From Methanococcoides alaskense (GTDB lineage Archaea; Halobacteriota; Methanosarcinia; Methanosarcinales; Methanosarcinaceae): a stretch of DNA of 64,000 bases. The notes beneath the pieces are model-generated. The model searched no databases. It was given only the letters and a program-made list of their open reading frames with translations, and was not told the DNA's origin. How positions within the stretch are numbered: position 1 is the stretch's first letter; each line of letters starts with the position of its first letter. Shown here piece after piece: positions 46,915-56,101 of the stretch. Where the stretch lies: the NCBI RefSeq assembly GCF_027594145.1, contig NZ_JAQFFK010000001.1, positions 1 through 64,000 on the forward strand, written 5' to 3'. The position numbers and the translations under genes are program-made.

Positions 46915-47286
46915 ATGGCTCAAATATTGGTTGTAGAAGATAATCCCATGAACATGGAATTAACAGTTGATCTTTTAGAATCCTGGGGGTATGAAGTAGG
47001 TCAGGCAGAAGATGGTCCGGAAGCTCTTGATAAAGTAAAAGAGGTTAGATACGATCTGATTCTTCTGGACATGCAACTTCCGAGAATGGATGGACTTGAG
47101 GTGCTTTCTCACTTAAAGAAGGACCCGGATACCGCAGATATTTCGGTTGTAGCTCTTACTGCTCATTCAATGGCAGGGGATGAGGCTAAATTCCTTGATG
47201 CAGGATGTACTGGATATATTTCAAAACCTATCGATATCCACGAGTTCAAGAAGCAAATTCCGGAATATCTCGGTAAAACTGCTTGA
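46915..47286 (+). CDS. Stand-alone response regulator receiver
   Basis: CheY-like receiver of 123 residues. Acidic pair in LVVEDNPMN, phosphoacceptor aspartate in LILLDMQLPRMDGLEV, conserved Thr in ALTAHS and Lys in GYISKPID. No output domain. ATG at 46915 has SD AGGTGG upstream. Precedes a hybrid kinase gene by 15 bases; probably its phosphotransfer partner. Confidence 0.93.
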   Translation: MAQILVVEDNPMNMELTVDLLESWGYEVGQAEDGPEALDKVKEVRYDLILLDMQLPRMDGLEVLSHLKKDPDTADISVVALTAHSMAGDEAKFLDAGCTGYISKPIDIHEFKKQIPEYLGKTA

Positions 47287-47301
47287 TCTGAGGAGTTTGG
47301 T

Positions 47302-48786
47302 GTGATAATGCGCGGTGATACCGCTCCGAGGATACTGGTCGTTGATGACGAACCTTTGAATGTAGAACTGATGGAGATATATCTCTCCCCTGATTATGAA
47401 ATGATTTCTGCATATGGTGGTCTGGAAGGTCTTGAGAAGGTTGCAACTGAAGATGTGGACCTTATACTTCTGGACATAATGATGCCCGATGTCAGTGGTT
47501 TTGAAGTATGCGAACAGTTGAAGGCCGATCCGCGTTATCAATTGATACCTATTATAATGGTTACCGCACTTTCCGGTAAGGATGATAAGATCCGGAGCAT
47601 TGATGCGGGGGCTGATGATTTTCTTTCCAAACCGGTCGACAGACTGGAACTTGCTACCCGGGTGCGTTCTCTTTTAAGGATAAGGCAGTTGAATGACCGG
47701 TTGGTGCAACAAAGGGATCAGGCACAGAACTATCTTGATGTTGCAGGTGTAATTCTTGTGGTAGTTGATAAATCACAAAATATCACTCTTATCAACAAAA
47801 AAGGCTGTGAGATTCTTGGGGGCACTGAAGACGATATCCTTGGTAAGGACTGGTTTGATACTTTCATTCCCGCAGAACATGTTGAAAGTGCAAAGGCTAT
47901 TTTTTCCAGTTTGCTCGAAGGTGATGCAAATACCTACGAGTACACCGAAAGATCGATCCGTACCTTTGATGGTGAAGAACGCCTTATCAGTTGGCATCAT
48001 GTCCTTATATGGGATGAAGTGGGGGAAAATACCTCTATTCTGAGCTCTGGCGAAGATGTCACCGAACGTAGGAGGGCAGAAGTTGCTTTAAAGGGGTATG
48101 CGGTGGAACTTGAACATTCCAATGAGCTAAAGGATCTCTTTATTGACATTATCAGGCATGACCTGATGAATCCAGCGGGTGGTGTCAAAGGTTTTACCGA
48201 TATCCTTCTAAAAAGGGGTAATTTTGAAGGTGAGAACCTTAAGATGCTCCAGGCCATCAAGCGTGCAAATGCCAAACTTATCGATATGATCGAGAGTGCA
48301 GCTGCATTTGCAAAGGTGGAGTCGGTTTCACAGGTGAAGCTAAAGCCAATGGACCTGACTGTAATATTAAGAAATGTTGTACACTCCCTTGAGTCACAGT
48401 TGAAAGAGACTGGCATTGAGGTATCTCTGCCACAAGAGGGTGTTTATTCTGCATCAGTTGATACGACGATAGAAGAGGTGTTCTTTAATCTGCTTTCCAA
48501 TGCAGTAAAATATAGTCCAGAGGACACTCGTATTACTGTGGAAATATATGATATTGGCAAGGAGTGGAAGGTAGAGGTTCAGGACCAGGGATTCGGTATC
48601 TCCGATGAAGATAAGCCGTTGGTCTTCGAGCGGTTCAAGAGGCTGGATAAAGGCGGTATCAAAGGTACGGGTCTGGGTCTTGCGATAGTCAAGAGAATAG
48701 TTGACTTGCATGGTGGCAAAGTTGGGGTGGGTGACAATCCTTACGAAAAAGGAAGTGTGTTCTGGGTGACCCTTAATAAGGCATGA
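47302..48786 (+). CDS. Hybrid sensor: receiver-PAS-histidine kinase
   Basis: Protein of 494 residues. Receiver at about 10-130 (LVVDDEPLN, LLDIMMPDVSGFEV, FLSKPVD), a PAS domain at about 150-260 (ILVVVDKSQNITLINKKGCE), a HisKA helix with DIIRHDLMNPAGGVKGF and a HATPase domain (NLLSNAVKYSPED, VQDQGFGISDED, KGTGLGLAIVKRI). No membrane segment, so it is a cytosolic sensor. Starts at GTG 47302 with GGAG upstream, or ATG 47308. Confidence 0.92.
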   Translation: MIMRGDTAPRILVVDDEPLNVELMEIYLSPDYEMISAYGGLEGLEKVATEDVDLILLDIMMPDVSGFEVCEQLKADPRYQLIPIIMVTALSGKDDKIRSIDAGADDFLSKPVDRLELATRVRSLLRIRQLNDRLVQQRDQAQNYLDVAGVILVVVDKSQNITLINKKGCEILGGTEDDILGKDWFDTFIPAEHVESAKAIFSSLLEGDANTYEYTERSIRTFDGEERLISWHHVLIWDEVGENTSILSSGEDVTERRRAEVALKGYAVELEHSNELKDLFIDIIRHDLMNPAGGVKGFTDILLKRGNFEGENLKMLQAIKRANAKLIDMIESAAAFAKVESVSQVKLKPMDLTVILRNVVHSLESQLKETGIEVSLPQEGVYSASVDTTIEEVFFNLLSNAVKYSPEDTRITVEIYDIGKEWKVEVQDQGFGISDEDKPLVFERFKRLDKGGIKGTGLGLAIVKRIVDLHGGKVGVGDNPYEKGSVFWVTLNKA

Positions 48787-48933
48787 TCTTTCGGGATAAT
48801 TTATCTCTTGTTTTTTTTAGTTCGTGTAATTCTTTTCATTATCCGGTTTGTATACTGAAATTACCGGTTCCAATAACTTTAAGGTACATGTATCCAATGA
48901 GCTCTTGCTTTTAATTTACAATGAGGTACTAAT

Positions 48934-49710
48934 ATGAAACTGGATGAGGTCACGATTTCAAGAGCGATTATAGACGAGTTCTCAAAGGTCTTCCTTGATT
49001 ACACCGATGTTGATGTAGCGCTTGTGGGCGGCGGCCCTGCTAACCTTGTAGCAGCAAAATATCTCGCAGAAGCAGGCCTGAAGACGGTCATCTACGAGAA
49101 GAAACTGTCTGTTGGCGGCGGCATGTGGGCTGGCGGTATGATGTTCCCGCGCATTGTCGTACAGGAAGATGCACGTCACATTCTTGATGAGTTCGGTATC
49201 TCATACCATGAGTACGAAAAGGGCTATTATATCGCAAATTCTGTGGAATCTGTTGGTAAGCTCATCAGTGGTGCAACATCTGCAGGTGCTGAGATATTCA
49301 ACCTCGTAAATGTCGAGGATGTTATGATCAGGGAAAATGATGAGATATGTGGTCTTGTTATCAATTGGACTGCTGTTGAGATCGGAAAGTTGCATGTTGA
49401 TCCTCTGGCAATACGTTCTAAGGTCGTTGTCGATGGTACTGGTCATCCTGCAGTCATTTGTTCCACTGTCCAGCGCAAGGTTCCTGGGGCAAAGCTCGGC
49501 GAACTTGGTGTAGTGGGTGAGAAGCCAATGTGGGCCGATGTCGGGGAAAAGATGCTCCTGGAGACCACAAAGGAAGTCTATCCAAACCTTTACGTTGCAG
49601 GGATGGCCGCTAATGCTGTTGCAGGCGCACCTCGTATGGGCCCTGTCTTTGGTGGAATGCTTCTTTCGGGCAAACAGGTCGCAGAGCTTATCATCGAAAG
49701 GCTTGGATAA
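48934..49710 (+). CDS. thi4: Archaeal Thi4 thiamine thiazole synthase
   Basis: FAD/NAD-binding protein of 258 residues forming the thiamine thiazole from NAD and glycine, or ribulose-1,5-bisphosphate synthesis as annotated in some archaea. DVALVGGGPANLVAAKYLAE is the dinucleotide loop, and VAGAPRMGPVFGGMLLSGKQ the C-terminal block. The position of the sulfur-donating cysteine of yeast Thi4 appears to be histidine here (GKLHVDPLAI), as in methanogen enzymes that use sulfide and act catalytically. No TPP riboswitch seen upstream. Confidence 0.92.
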   Translation: MKLDEVTISRAIIDEFSKVFLDYTDVDVALVGGGPANLVAAKYLAEAGLKTVIYEKKLSVGGGMWAGGMMFPRIVVQEDARHILDEFGISYHEYEKGYYIANSVESVGKLISGATSAGAEIFNLVNVEDVMIRENDEICGLVINWTAVEIGKLHVDPLAIRSKVVVDGTGHPAVICSTVQRKVPGAKLGELGVVGEKPMWADVGEKMLLETTKEVYPNLYVAGMAANAVAGAPRMGPVFGGMLLSGKQVAELIIERLG

Positions 49711-49762
49711 TCTTTCTATGGCTGATTTGGACCAAAACGTTTATCTAATAAAAATACTAGTA

Positions 49763-49792
49763 TAGGGTGCTTCATATTGAAGCACTACCTAT
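49763..49792. repeat. Palindrome just before tRNA-His
   Basis: GTGCTTCA/TGAAGCAC arms separated by TAT, extended by TAGG/CCTA with mismatches. It lies between thi4 and tRNA-His and could be a thi4 terminator or a structure in the tRNA leader. Confidence 0.5.
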
Positions 49793-49797
49793 TCCGT

Positions 49798-49872
49798 GCC
49801 GGGGTAGGGTAGCGGTTATCCTGTAGCCTTGTGGAGGCTACGATCCGAGTTCGACTCTCGGTCCCGGCCCCA
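49798..49872 (+). tRNA. tRNA-His (anticodon GUG)
   Basis: Acceptor GCCGGGG/TCCCGGC, anticodon stem TAGCC/GGCTA around TTGTGGA (anticodon GTG), T-arm CCGAG-TTCGACT-CTCGG, discriminator C73 and an encoded CCA at 49870-49872. The base before position 1 is T, so the essential G-1 of tRNA-His is not encoded and must be added after transcription. Confidence 0.95.
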
Positions 49873-50164
49873 TTCTGATTCTGATTATTCTGTTTGATCT
49901 GATCATCACTACTAGTACTTTTAAGGGATTGTAACAAGTTTTAGAGCTCATGTTATCTCTAAATAAGTTACCACCTTGTTCTCCTCTTGCTTGCTCATCC
50001 TTATATGTACAATTGTTTCGTGGTCTTTTGGGATCTTACAAGTAAATCTCTATGGAATTGTAATTCAATAGCTTCGTGGTCTATAGGTCCGGGAAAAAAT
50101 TCTATATGTTTGATAAAAAGATCTGCAAATCACTGAAAAAAAGAAAAAAAGGTATCTTATCCTT

Positions 50165-50512
50165 TTAGATGTCGAATGTTCTATCAAACTCTGGATAAAG
50201 TTCAGAGCTTTCCAAAAGTTCTTCAAATGCATCGTGCCTTGGACTTACGATCACAACATGTGCAGGAGGATGTATCTTTCTCAACTTGCTTATTGCGGCA
50301 CCAGCATTCGTATCAAGTTCTACCAAAGCTGCAGAATTACATTTAGTTTTAAGTTCTACTCCTGAGACACTTACAAGAAGTTGATCTGCATAATTAGGCT
50401 CGATCCTTTTCGGGTTTGATCCGAATTTCATACTTCCATAGTGTTCTAGGTCGTGCAAAGCGATTTTGACCTTGTTCGGGTCCTCCGCTCGAATTACAGC
50501 AAAAGATTTCAT
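50165..50512 (-). CDS. Small methanogen protein, possibly DUF356
   Basis: Protein of 115 residues beginning MKSFAVIRAEDPNKVKIALH and containing HPPAHVVIVSPRHDAFEELL. The layout resembles the DUF356 family described from methanogens, but I am not certain of the match. No catalytic motif visible. The ATG at 50512 follows GGGGACTAAAA; the frame can be extended six codons. Confidence 0.65.
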   Translation of the reverse strand: MKSFAVIRAEDPNKVKIALHDLEHYGSMKFGSNPKRIEPNYADQLLVSVSGVELKTKCNSAALVELDTNAGAAISKLRKIHPPAHVVIVSPRHDAFEELLESSELYPEFDRTFDI

Positions 50513-50631
50513 TTTTAGTCCCCACACCAAACTTAATTAAAATTTAATGGAACGGTTTAAGGTTTCCAATTATATTAACGTTTGGATAATGTATGGTATT
50601 TTGTTACGTTTTTCAAAAAAGATCCTTGGGA

Positions 50632-51441
50632 TCAGTCCCCAAGTTCTTTTGAACGCGTTGAAGATTCAATGACCGCATTCATGAAAGCAGCTCTTATCCC
50701 GCTCTCTTCAAGAGTGCGTATTGCTCTGATGGTCGTTCCTGCAGGGGATGTTACCATATCCTTAAGCTCTCCGGGGTGCATTCCTGTTTCAAGTACCATT
50801 TTTGCAGCACCAAGGACTGTCTGTGCAGCCAGTGTGATCGCATTTGCACGGTCAAGTCCTTCATAGACTGCACCGTCTGCCAATGCTTCTATCACTGGGA
50901 ATATGTATGCAGGTCCGCTTCCGGATAGGCCGGTGACTGCATCCATGAGCTTCTCAGGGATCGTTATTGCACTTCCAATGGACTGGAACATCTCAAGTGC
51001 GATCTCCATATCCTCATCAGTGGCATTCGTACCTGCGCAAACAGCAGATGCAGCTTCTGCAACTGTTGCTGCGATGTTTGGCATGACTCGTACGACCCTT
51101 GTGCCCTCATTCAGTTCATCTTCAATTGCTGCTACTGGAACTCCTGCTGCGATGGAGATAACTAGCTTGTCAGCAGTAATGCTGTCCTTGATGGCTGCAA
51201 GCACGCCTTTTAGTATCTGTGGCTTGACTGCAAGTACAACAACATCAGAGTCTCCTATGGTCTCAGTGTTGTCAGTTGAGACGTTAATACCCAATTCATT
51301 GTTGAGTCTTTCAAGAGCAGGCTTGTAAACATCACTTGCATTCAGAGTTATTTCGCTATGTGATGCGAGAATTCCTCTTATAAGTGATTCTCCCATCTTG
51401 CCTGTGCCTATGAATCCGATCCTTTTTTCTGTAAGATGCAT
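50632..51441 (-). CDS. proC: Pyrroline-5-carboxylate reductase
   Basis: Last enzyme of proline synthesis, 269 residues. IGFIGTGKMGESLIRGIL is the NADP-binding loop, VVLAVKPQ the following strand, and the C-terminal MVTSPAGTTIRAIRTLEESG is the family signature. SD AAGGGA before the ATG. Single gene. Confidence 0.96.
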   Translation of the reverse strand: MHLTEKRIGFIGTGKMGESLIRGILASHSEITLNASDVYKPALERLNNELGINVSTDNTETIGDSDVVVLAVKPQILKGVLAAIKDSITADKLVISIAAGVPVAAIEDELNEGTRVVRVMPNIAATVAEAASAVCAGTNATDEDMEIALEMFQSIGSAITIPEKLMDAVTGLSGSGPAYIFPVIEALADGAVYEGLDRANAITLAAQTVLGAAKMVLETGMHPGELKDMVTSPAGTTIRAIRTLEESGIRAAFMNAVIESSTRSKELGD

Positions 51442-51519
51442 TTTAGTTCCCTTTTCTGTCTCTTGATATGGGCAGTGTACAATAGTTTATTTCAGCCATA
51501 GCTGGCTGAGATCACATTT

Positions 51520-52014
51520 TCATTTCCTTTTTATTGTGACGATGTCCCCAAGAGTTGTACCGCTGTTCAAACGGTCATCATTCCATTCATCTTTGCCCTG
51601 ACGCTCCATAAGATTCACATTGAGTGCTTTTTCTATCTTCTTCCTGACGGAATCTTCCGGGGTTATCTCTCCCCTTTCTATCTTTTTTATCAGGGAAGCC
51701 TTCTCTTTGATCTTAGTGGCAAGCACTTCTTGTGTCCATCCGCGTTTTTCACGAGCTTCACGCATGACGGTCTCGTACTCTTCCACGAGTTCGTCATCCA
51801 GCTCAGCAAAAGGATCGCGTCTTGATGTTGTCCTTTTTTGAACATTCCGAATTGGTTTTGCAGATACAGGTGATATCTTTCTGGATACAGGTGAGCGTGC
51901 TCTTGCTGCATTTCCATATTGTGAACACTTACTGCACACCTTAAGCTGGCTTCCGTCAATAGTGACATCTATCGGCTTTTCTTTGATCTCTGCACCACAT
52001 ATTTCACATTGCAT
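51520..52014 (-). CDS. Multiprotein-bridging factor MBF1 homologue
   Basis: Archaeal MBF1-type protein of about 164 residues: N-terminal zinc ribbon (CEICGAEI and CSKCSQYG), a basic linker, and a cro/C1-type HTH (REKRGWTQEVLATKIKEKAS, IKKIERGEITPEDSVRKK). The start MQCEICG at 52012-52014 is preferred; an ATG three codons earlier is possible. It shares a symmetrical TATA box with pan. Confidence 0.92.
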   Translation of the reverse strand: MQCEICGAEIKEKPIDVTIDGSQLKVCSKCSQYGNAARARSPVSRKISPVSAKPIRNVQKRTTSRRDPFAELDDELVEEYETVMREAREKRGWTQEVLATKIKEKASLIKKIERGEITPEDSVRKKIEKALNVNLMERQGKDEWNDDRLNSGTTLGDIVTIKRK

Positions 52015-52059
52015 CGGTATCATCTCTTAAAGGCTATTTTAATTGCCCTTTACGAAAGT

Positions 52060-52070
52060 GCTATATATCG
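52060..52070. promoter_or_regulatory. Shared symmetrical TATA box between MBF1 and pan
   Basis: CTATATATCG, nearly identical on both strands, is the only good TATA element between the divergent genes. It is about 34 bases before the pan ATG and about 45 before the MBF1 ATG. Confidence 0.5.
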
Positions 52071-52097
52071 TCTCTACTTAAATAATTATTCAGAGCT

Positions 52098-53378
52098 ATG
52101 ACAGAAACGATCGACGATAAGCCAAGAAGCAATGATTATAGCTTCAGTGGCATTGGTAATGGGGATATTGTTTCCGAAAGCGATGAGGATTTTTCAAAAT
52201 ATCTGCTGGATCGGATGAAGCAGCTTGAATCGCGAAACAATCTCCTGAAAGAACAATGTGAACAGATAGAATCCGATAAGCGCTATATCGAATCACAAAA
52301 ACTCAAGTATGAACGTGAGACGCACCGCCTTCAGTCAGAAATTGATAGGTTAAAGTCTCCTCCACTTGTGGTTGCGAGTATAGTGGATATGTTTGATGGC
52401 GATAAAGCTCTGATCAGGAGCAGTACAGGTCCTCAGTTCCTTGTGAAAGTTTCACAGGACCTCGATGATGGTGGTCAGCTTGTTCCGGGGGTCAGGGTGG
52501 GGTTGAACCAGCAGACTCTGGCAGTTGTCGACATCATTCCTGAATCAGACGAACCGCTTATCACGGCTATGGAGGTTATCGACTCACAGGAAGTAGACTA
52601 TTCGGAGATAGGTGGTCTGGACCAACAGATAATGGAGATAAGTGAATCTGTCGAATTGCCGATCACAAAACCGGAAGTTTTTGAACGCATTGGTATAACC
52701 CCTCCCAAAGGGGTCCTGCTTTTCGGACCACCTGGCACGGGAAAGACATTGCTTGCCAAAGCGGTGGCGCATAGGACGAATGCCACTTTCATAAGGGTGG
52801 TGGGTTCTGAACTTGTACAGAAATATATTGGCGATGGCGCAAAGCTTGTTCGTGATATCTTCGAGATGGCAAGGAAGAAAGCACCTGCAATCATCTTTAT
52901 CGATGAGCTGGATGCGATCGCAGCGACACGTCTGGAAGATACGAACGGTGCGGATAGGGAAGTTCAAAGGACCCTTATGCAACTTCTTGCTGAGATGGAT
53001 GGCTTTGACAACAGGGGTGACGTACGCATAATTGCTGCCACCAACAGAGCGGATGTGCTCGACCCGGCAATTGTAAGGCCGGGAAGGCTTGACCGTATCA
53101 TCGAGATACCATTGCCTGATAAGGATGGTCGTGAAACGATCTTCCGTATCCATACAGAGAGGCTTAACATCGGCAGCGATGTAGATGTCAAAAAGCTGTC
53201 AGATCTTACAGAAGGGGCAAGTGGTGCCGATATAGGGGCCATAGTCATGGAAGCTGGAATGCTTGCTGTACGCAATGATAGTGACCACATAGGCATGTCT
53301 GACCTGCTTGATGCAGTTACAAAGGTCATGGTCCCCAAAGCGAACAATGTCGATCATTCGGAGAACATGTTCTGGTGA
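52098..53378 (+). CDS. pan: Proteasome-activating nucleotidase PAN
   Basis: AAA unfoldase of 426 residues feeding the archaeal 20S proteasome. An N-terminal coiled coil (about 30-85) and OB-fold precede the AAA module with [30 protein letters not shown] and [20 protein letters not shown]. The C-terminus is NMFW: the HbYX gate-opening motif (hydrophobic-Tyr-any) has Phe in place of Tyr. DUF99 follows by 18 bases. Confidence 0.96.
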   Translation: MTETIDDKPRSNDYSFSGIGNGDIVSESDEDFSKYLLDRMKQLESRNNLLKEQCEQIESDKRYIESQKLKYERETHRLQSEIDRLKSPPLVVASIVDMFDGDKALIRSSTGPQFLVKVSQDLDDGGQLVPGVRVGLNQQTLAVVDIIPESDEPLITAMEVIDSQEVDYSEIGGLDQQIMEISESVELPITKPEVFERIGITPPKGVLLFGPPGTGKTLLAKAVAHRTNATFIRVVGSELVQKYIGDGAKLVRDIFEMARKKAPAIIFIDELDAIAATRLEDTNGADREVQRTLMQLLAEMDGFDNRGDVRIIAATNRADVLDPAIVRPGRLDRIIEIPLPDKDGRETIFRIHTERLNIGSDVDVKKLSDLTEGASGADIGAIVMEAGMLAVRNDSDHIGMSDLLDAVTKVMVPKANNVDHSENMFW

Positions 53379-53396
53379 GCAAAAGGTCGTGTTGCA

Positions 53397-53981
53397 TTGG
53401 CATTTCATATCAAGCCTGAGATCAGGATACTTGGTATCGATGATTCAGCATTGATAAGTGATGATATTCTGATAGTGGGAGCTTTCTTTCGTGGCGGGCA
53501 ATGGCTTGATGGCGTGATGCGTTCCAGCATCCGTCGTGATGGTATGGACGCTACGGAAAGGATAGCTAAGATGGTGACCTCAAGCAAACACTATGGTCAG
53601 ATAAAAGTGATAATGCTTGATGGTGTGACATATGGTGGTTTCAATCCGGTTGACATCGTCAGTCTGTATGAAGGAACTGAAATACCTGTCATCGTCATAA
53701 TGCGTGAGGTCCCTGACCTTGAAAAAATAAAAGATGCCCTGTCAAATCTTCCTGATCCTGAAGAGAGGTCTCGGATCATACTCAGGGCAGGTGCAATTAC
53801 AAGAGTGGTCTCAAAAGACCTTTTGAATCCTATATTCATTCAGTGTGCCGGTATCGATACTGAAAAAGCAGGTGAGGTCGTACGTTTGTCTTCAACAAGG
53901 GGCAATGTTCCTGAACCTCTCAGAGTGGCACACATGATCGCCACAGGTATTATCTGTGGCGAATCACGCGGCAAGGCCTGA
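53397..53981 (+). CDS. DUF99 family protein
   Basis: Protein of 194 residues matching DUF99 (UPF0215), an archaeal family related to endonuclease V-like folds. ILGIDDSALISDDILIVGAF and VIMLDGVTYGGFNPVDI are typical. The start appears to be TTG at 53397; no ATG lies before the conserved region. Downstream of pan and probably on the same message. Role unknown. Confidence 0.85.
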   Translation: MAFHIKPEIRILGIDDSALISDDILIVGAFFRGGQWLDGVMRSSIRRDGMDATERIAKMVTSSKHYGQIKVIMLDGVTYGGFNPVDIVSLYEGTEIPVIVIMREVPDLEKIKDALSNLPDPEERSRIILRAGAITRVVSKDLLNPIFIQCAGIDTEKAGEVVRLSSTRGNVPEPLRVAHMIATGIICGESRGKA

Positions 53982-53983
53982 TC

Positions 53984-55330
53984 TCATTTTTGCATGCAAT
54001 TGTCTGTTAGCTTTACACCTTCTTCCATAAGGGTCTCAGCTCTGTCCAGTGTCTTTGCTTCTGCAAATATCCTTATGATAGGTTCAGTCCCTGATGGGCG
54101 TATAAGCATCCAGCCGTCGTTGTGCCATATCTTTACACCATCGGTAGTATCTACCTCCATTTCTCCTCCGACCACGCTTTCTTTTATCTTCTCCATGGTG
54201 GTGTCGAGGTCACTGCAATGGACCTTCGTCTTTGAGTTGAAATATGTCGGTACGTTCTCTGCAAGGTGTGAGAGCTTCCTGCCCGAGGCCATTATCTCAA
54301 GAAGTTTTGCACATGCCATGGCTCCATCGCGGCAATATTGGTGTTCCGGGAAAATAAGTCCTCCGTTACCCTCTCCTCCGAACACTGCACCTATTTCCAT
54401 CATCTTTCTCGCGACATTGATGGAACCGACAGCCGTCCAGTGAAGTTTAACTCCTGCTTCCTCTGCCACATCCAGCATGCGCTGTGATGAGCTGACAGGT
54501 GTGACGAGGTCTCCTTTCTTGTCTTCGAGGATGCACTTAGCCATCATCGCCAAAAGGACCTCTTCATCGATGAAATTCCCGTTCTCATCAAAGAACACCG
54601 CCCTGTCCGCATCTCCGTCCTGGGCAACACCCATGTCCGCACCCCTACTTTTCACAATATCGGAAAGCTCGGTCAGGACATCTTCGGTAGGTTCTGGATT
54701 GCGCCATGGGAACGTTCCGTCTATCTGGGCGTTGAGTGCCATTACCTCACATCCAAGTTTCTGGAGCAGGAAAGGCAATGTCAAAGAGCCGGCACCGCAA
54801 CCGGTATCCACCACTACCTTGAAGCGCTTTTCACGTATGCTTTCCGCATCCACGGAATTGATAATGGCATTGATATATTGTTCATTTGCGTTCGTATCTT
54901 TGAAGAGGTCGCCCGTCCTTTCCCAGCTGGCTGCTGCGAAATCCTTTGACATGTAGATCTTTTCGACCTCTTTCTCTCCTTCCCTTGAGAACTCGCTTCC
55001 GTCTCCGGCAACCAGTTTAATTCCGTTGTACTCCCTTGGGTTATGTGATGCGGTGACACCAATACCTGCATCGGCATGTTCTCTTACATAATATTGGATA
55101 GCCGGTATCGGTGCTATGCCGATATCAATTACAGTAACACCTGTGGACAACGCACCGGCGATAGCAGCCGATTTCAGCATGTCTCCTGATTTGCGGGTAT
55201 CTCTCCCGACAACGACTGTACCCTTTGAACCCATATATGTCCCAAGGCTCTTTGCGACATCTATCGCAAGCTGTGGTGTGATATATTCGTTAGCGATCCC
55301 TCTTACTCCGTTAGTTCCAAAAAAACCCAT
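53984..55330 (-). CDS. Phosphohexomutase (phosphoglucosamine mutase GlmM-like)
   Basis: Alpha-D-phosphohexomutase of 448 residues, cytosolic, probably converting glucosamine-6-P and -1-P or mannose/glucose phosphates. MGFFGTNGVRGIANE opens the protein; the phosphoserine loop is VTASHNPREYNG, the magnesium loop QDGDADRAVF and the C-terminal phosphate-binding RPSGTEPIIRIFAEA. ATG at 55330 with SD GGAGAT. Convergent with DUF99 by two bases. Confidence 0.9.
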   Translation of the reverse strand: MGFFGTNGVRGIANEYITPQLAIDVAKSLGTYMGSKGTVVVGRDTRKSGDMLKSAAIAGALSTGVTVIDIGIAPIPAIQYYVREHADAGIGVTASHNPREYNGIKLVAGDGSEFSREGEKEVEKIYMSKDFAAASWERTGDLFKDTNANEQYINAIINSVDAESIREKRFKVVVDTGCGAGSLTLPFLLQKLGCEVMALNAQIDGTFPWRNPEPTEDVLTELSDIVKSRGADMGVAQDGDADRAVFFDENGNFIDEEVLLAMMAKCILEDKKGDLVTPVSSSQRMLDVAEEAGVKLHWTAVGSINVARKMMEIGAVFGGEGNGGLIFPEHQYCRDGAMACAKLLEIMASGRKLSHLAENVPTYFNSKTKVHCSDLDTTMEKIKESVVGGEMEVDTTDGVKIWHNDGWMLIRPSGTEPIIRIFAEAKTLDRAETLMEEGVKLTDNCMQK

Positions 55331-55419
55331 TTTGTATCTCCTCTTCAAATATTTTACTAGTATGGTCGCTGAATCTATTTTATATTTTTGAGACATTCAC
55401 TTGACCAAGTTTAAATTAT

Positions 55420-55734
55420 ATGAGTTCTAATCTATTCAGCATGATGATGCGTGAAAAAGGCAAACTGGTCATTTGGCCTGCAAATCTGGACAAATCCCGA
55501 TCACGGAAAGGTGGTAGGATAATTTCCAGAAAGAGCTCTCTTGAAGCTCCGTTACTCAGGGAATTGACAGCAGCAGCTGAGAAATTGAACCTGAACCCTG
55601 AAGTGGAAGCTGATAAAAAGTATCCCCGTACATGGTGGGAATCAAGCGGTCGTATCCTTGTGGATAACAATGAAGCTAAGACCATGGTCGCAAGAAAGAT
55701 CGCAAAGGCCATCAAGGGAGCGCGTGGTGGCTGA
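55420..55734 (+). CDS. srp19: Signal recognition particle protein SRP19
   Basis: Basic protein of 104 residues binding SRP RNA and helping SRP54 assembly. LVIWPANLDKSRSRKGGRII, KYPRTWWESSGRILVD and a lysine-rich end are diagnostic. The start could be ATG 55420 or a later Met before REKGKLVIWP; TATA ttttatatttt about 40 bases upstream favours the first. Confidence 0.93.
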   Translation: MSSNLFSMMMREKGKLVIWPANLDKSRSRKGGRIISRKSSLEAPLLRELTAAAEKLNLNPEVEADKKYPRTWWESSGRILVDNNEAKTMVARKIAKAIKGARGG

Positions 55735-55882
55735 TCATCGGATCAGGTTCACTGCCTTTTTAATCTTTAAATTTAGTTAAAAATTATTTATGCTCTTTTA
55801 AATACGATAGTCTCAACTCTCTCTGAAGAGAACTAATCAGTGATTATGAAAAAGAACGAATTCAAAAAAAGATCTTATCAGG

Positions 55883-56059
55883 TTAGGGCCAGAGGCCAAA
55901 ACCTGCGCTAAGTGCAAGGATAACGATGCCGCAAATTGCGCCAAAGATGAAGACGGTCCTTGGTTGTACGTGAACAGCTCTTTTATCCGCATCATAGTAC
56001 GTCATAAGACCTGCAGATGACATCAATCCACTTCCACTTGTTTTCTTCTTTTCTGCCAT
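55883..56059 (-). CDS. secG: Preprotein translocase Sec61-beta subunit
   Basis: Short gene of 58 codons. It begins MAEKKKTSGSGLMSSAGLMT, has YYDADKRAVHVQPRTV and a single C-terminal membrane helix (FIFGAICGIVILALSAGF), the archaeal Sec61-beta layout of a cytosolic tail plus tail anchor. ATG at 56057-56059 after SD GAGGAAC; TAA at 55883-55885. Convergent with SRP19, another protein-targeting gene. Confidence 0.93.
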   Translation of the reverse strand: MAEKKKTSGSGLMSSAGLMTYYDADKRAVHVQPRTVFIFGAICGIVILALSAGFGLWP

Positions 56060-56101
56060 AGTTCCTCAATTAGTTCTTTAAATTTTTAAGCTTTGTGCCC
56101 G

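Noticed and set aside
48787-48933. Possible TPP riboswitch before thi4
   Set aside because: No CUGAGA thi-box sequence is present; there is only a weak CCGGT/ACCGG inverted repeat, more likely a terminator of the kinase gene.
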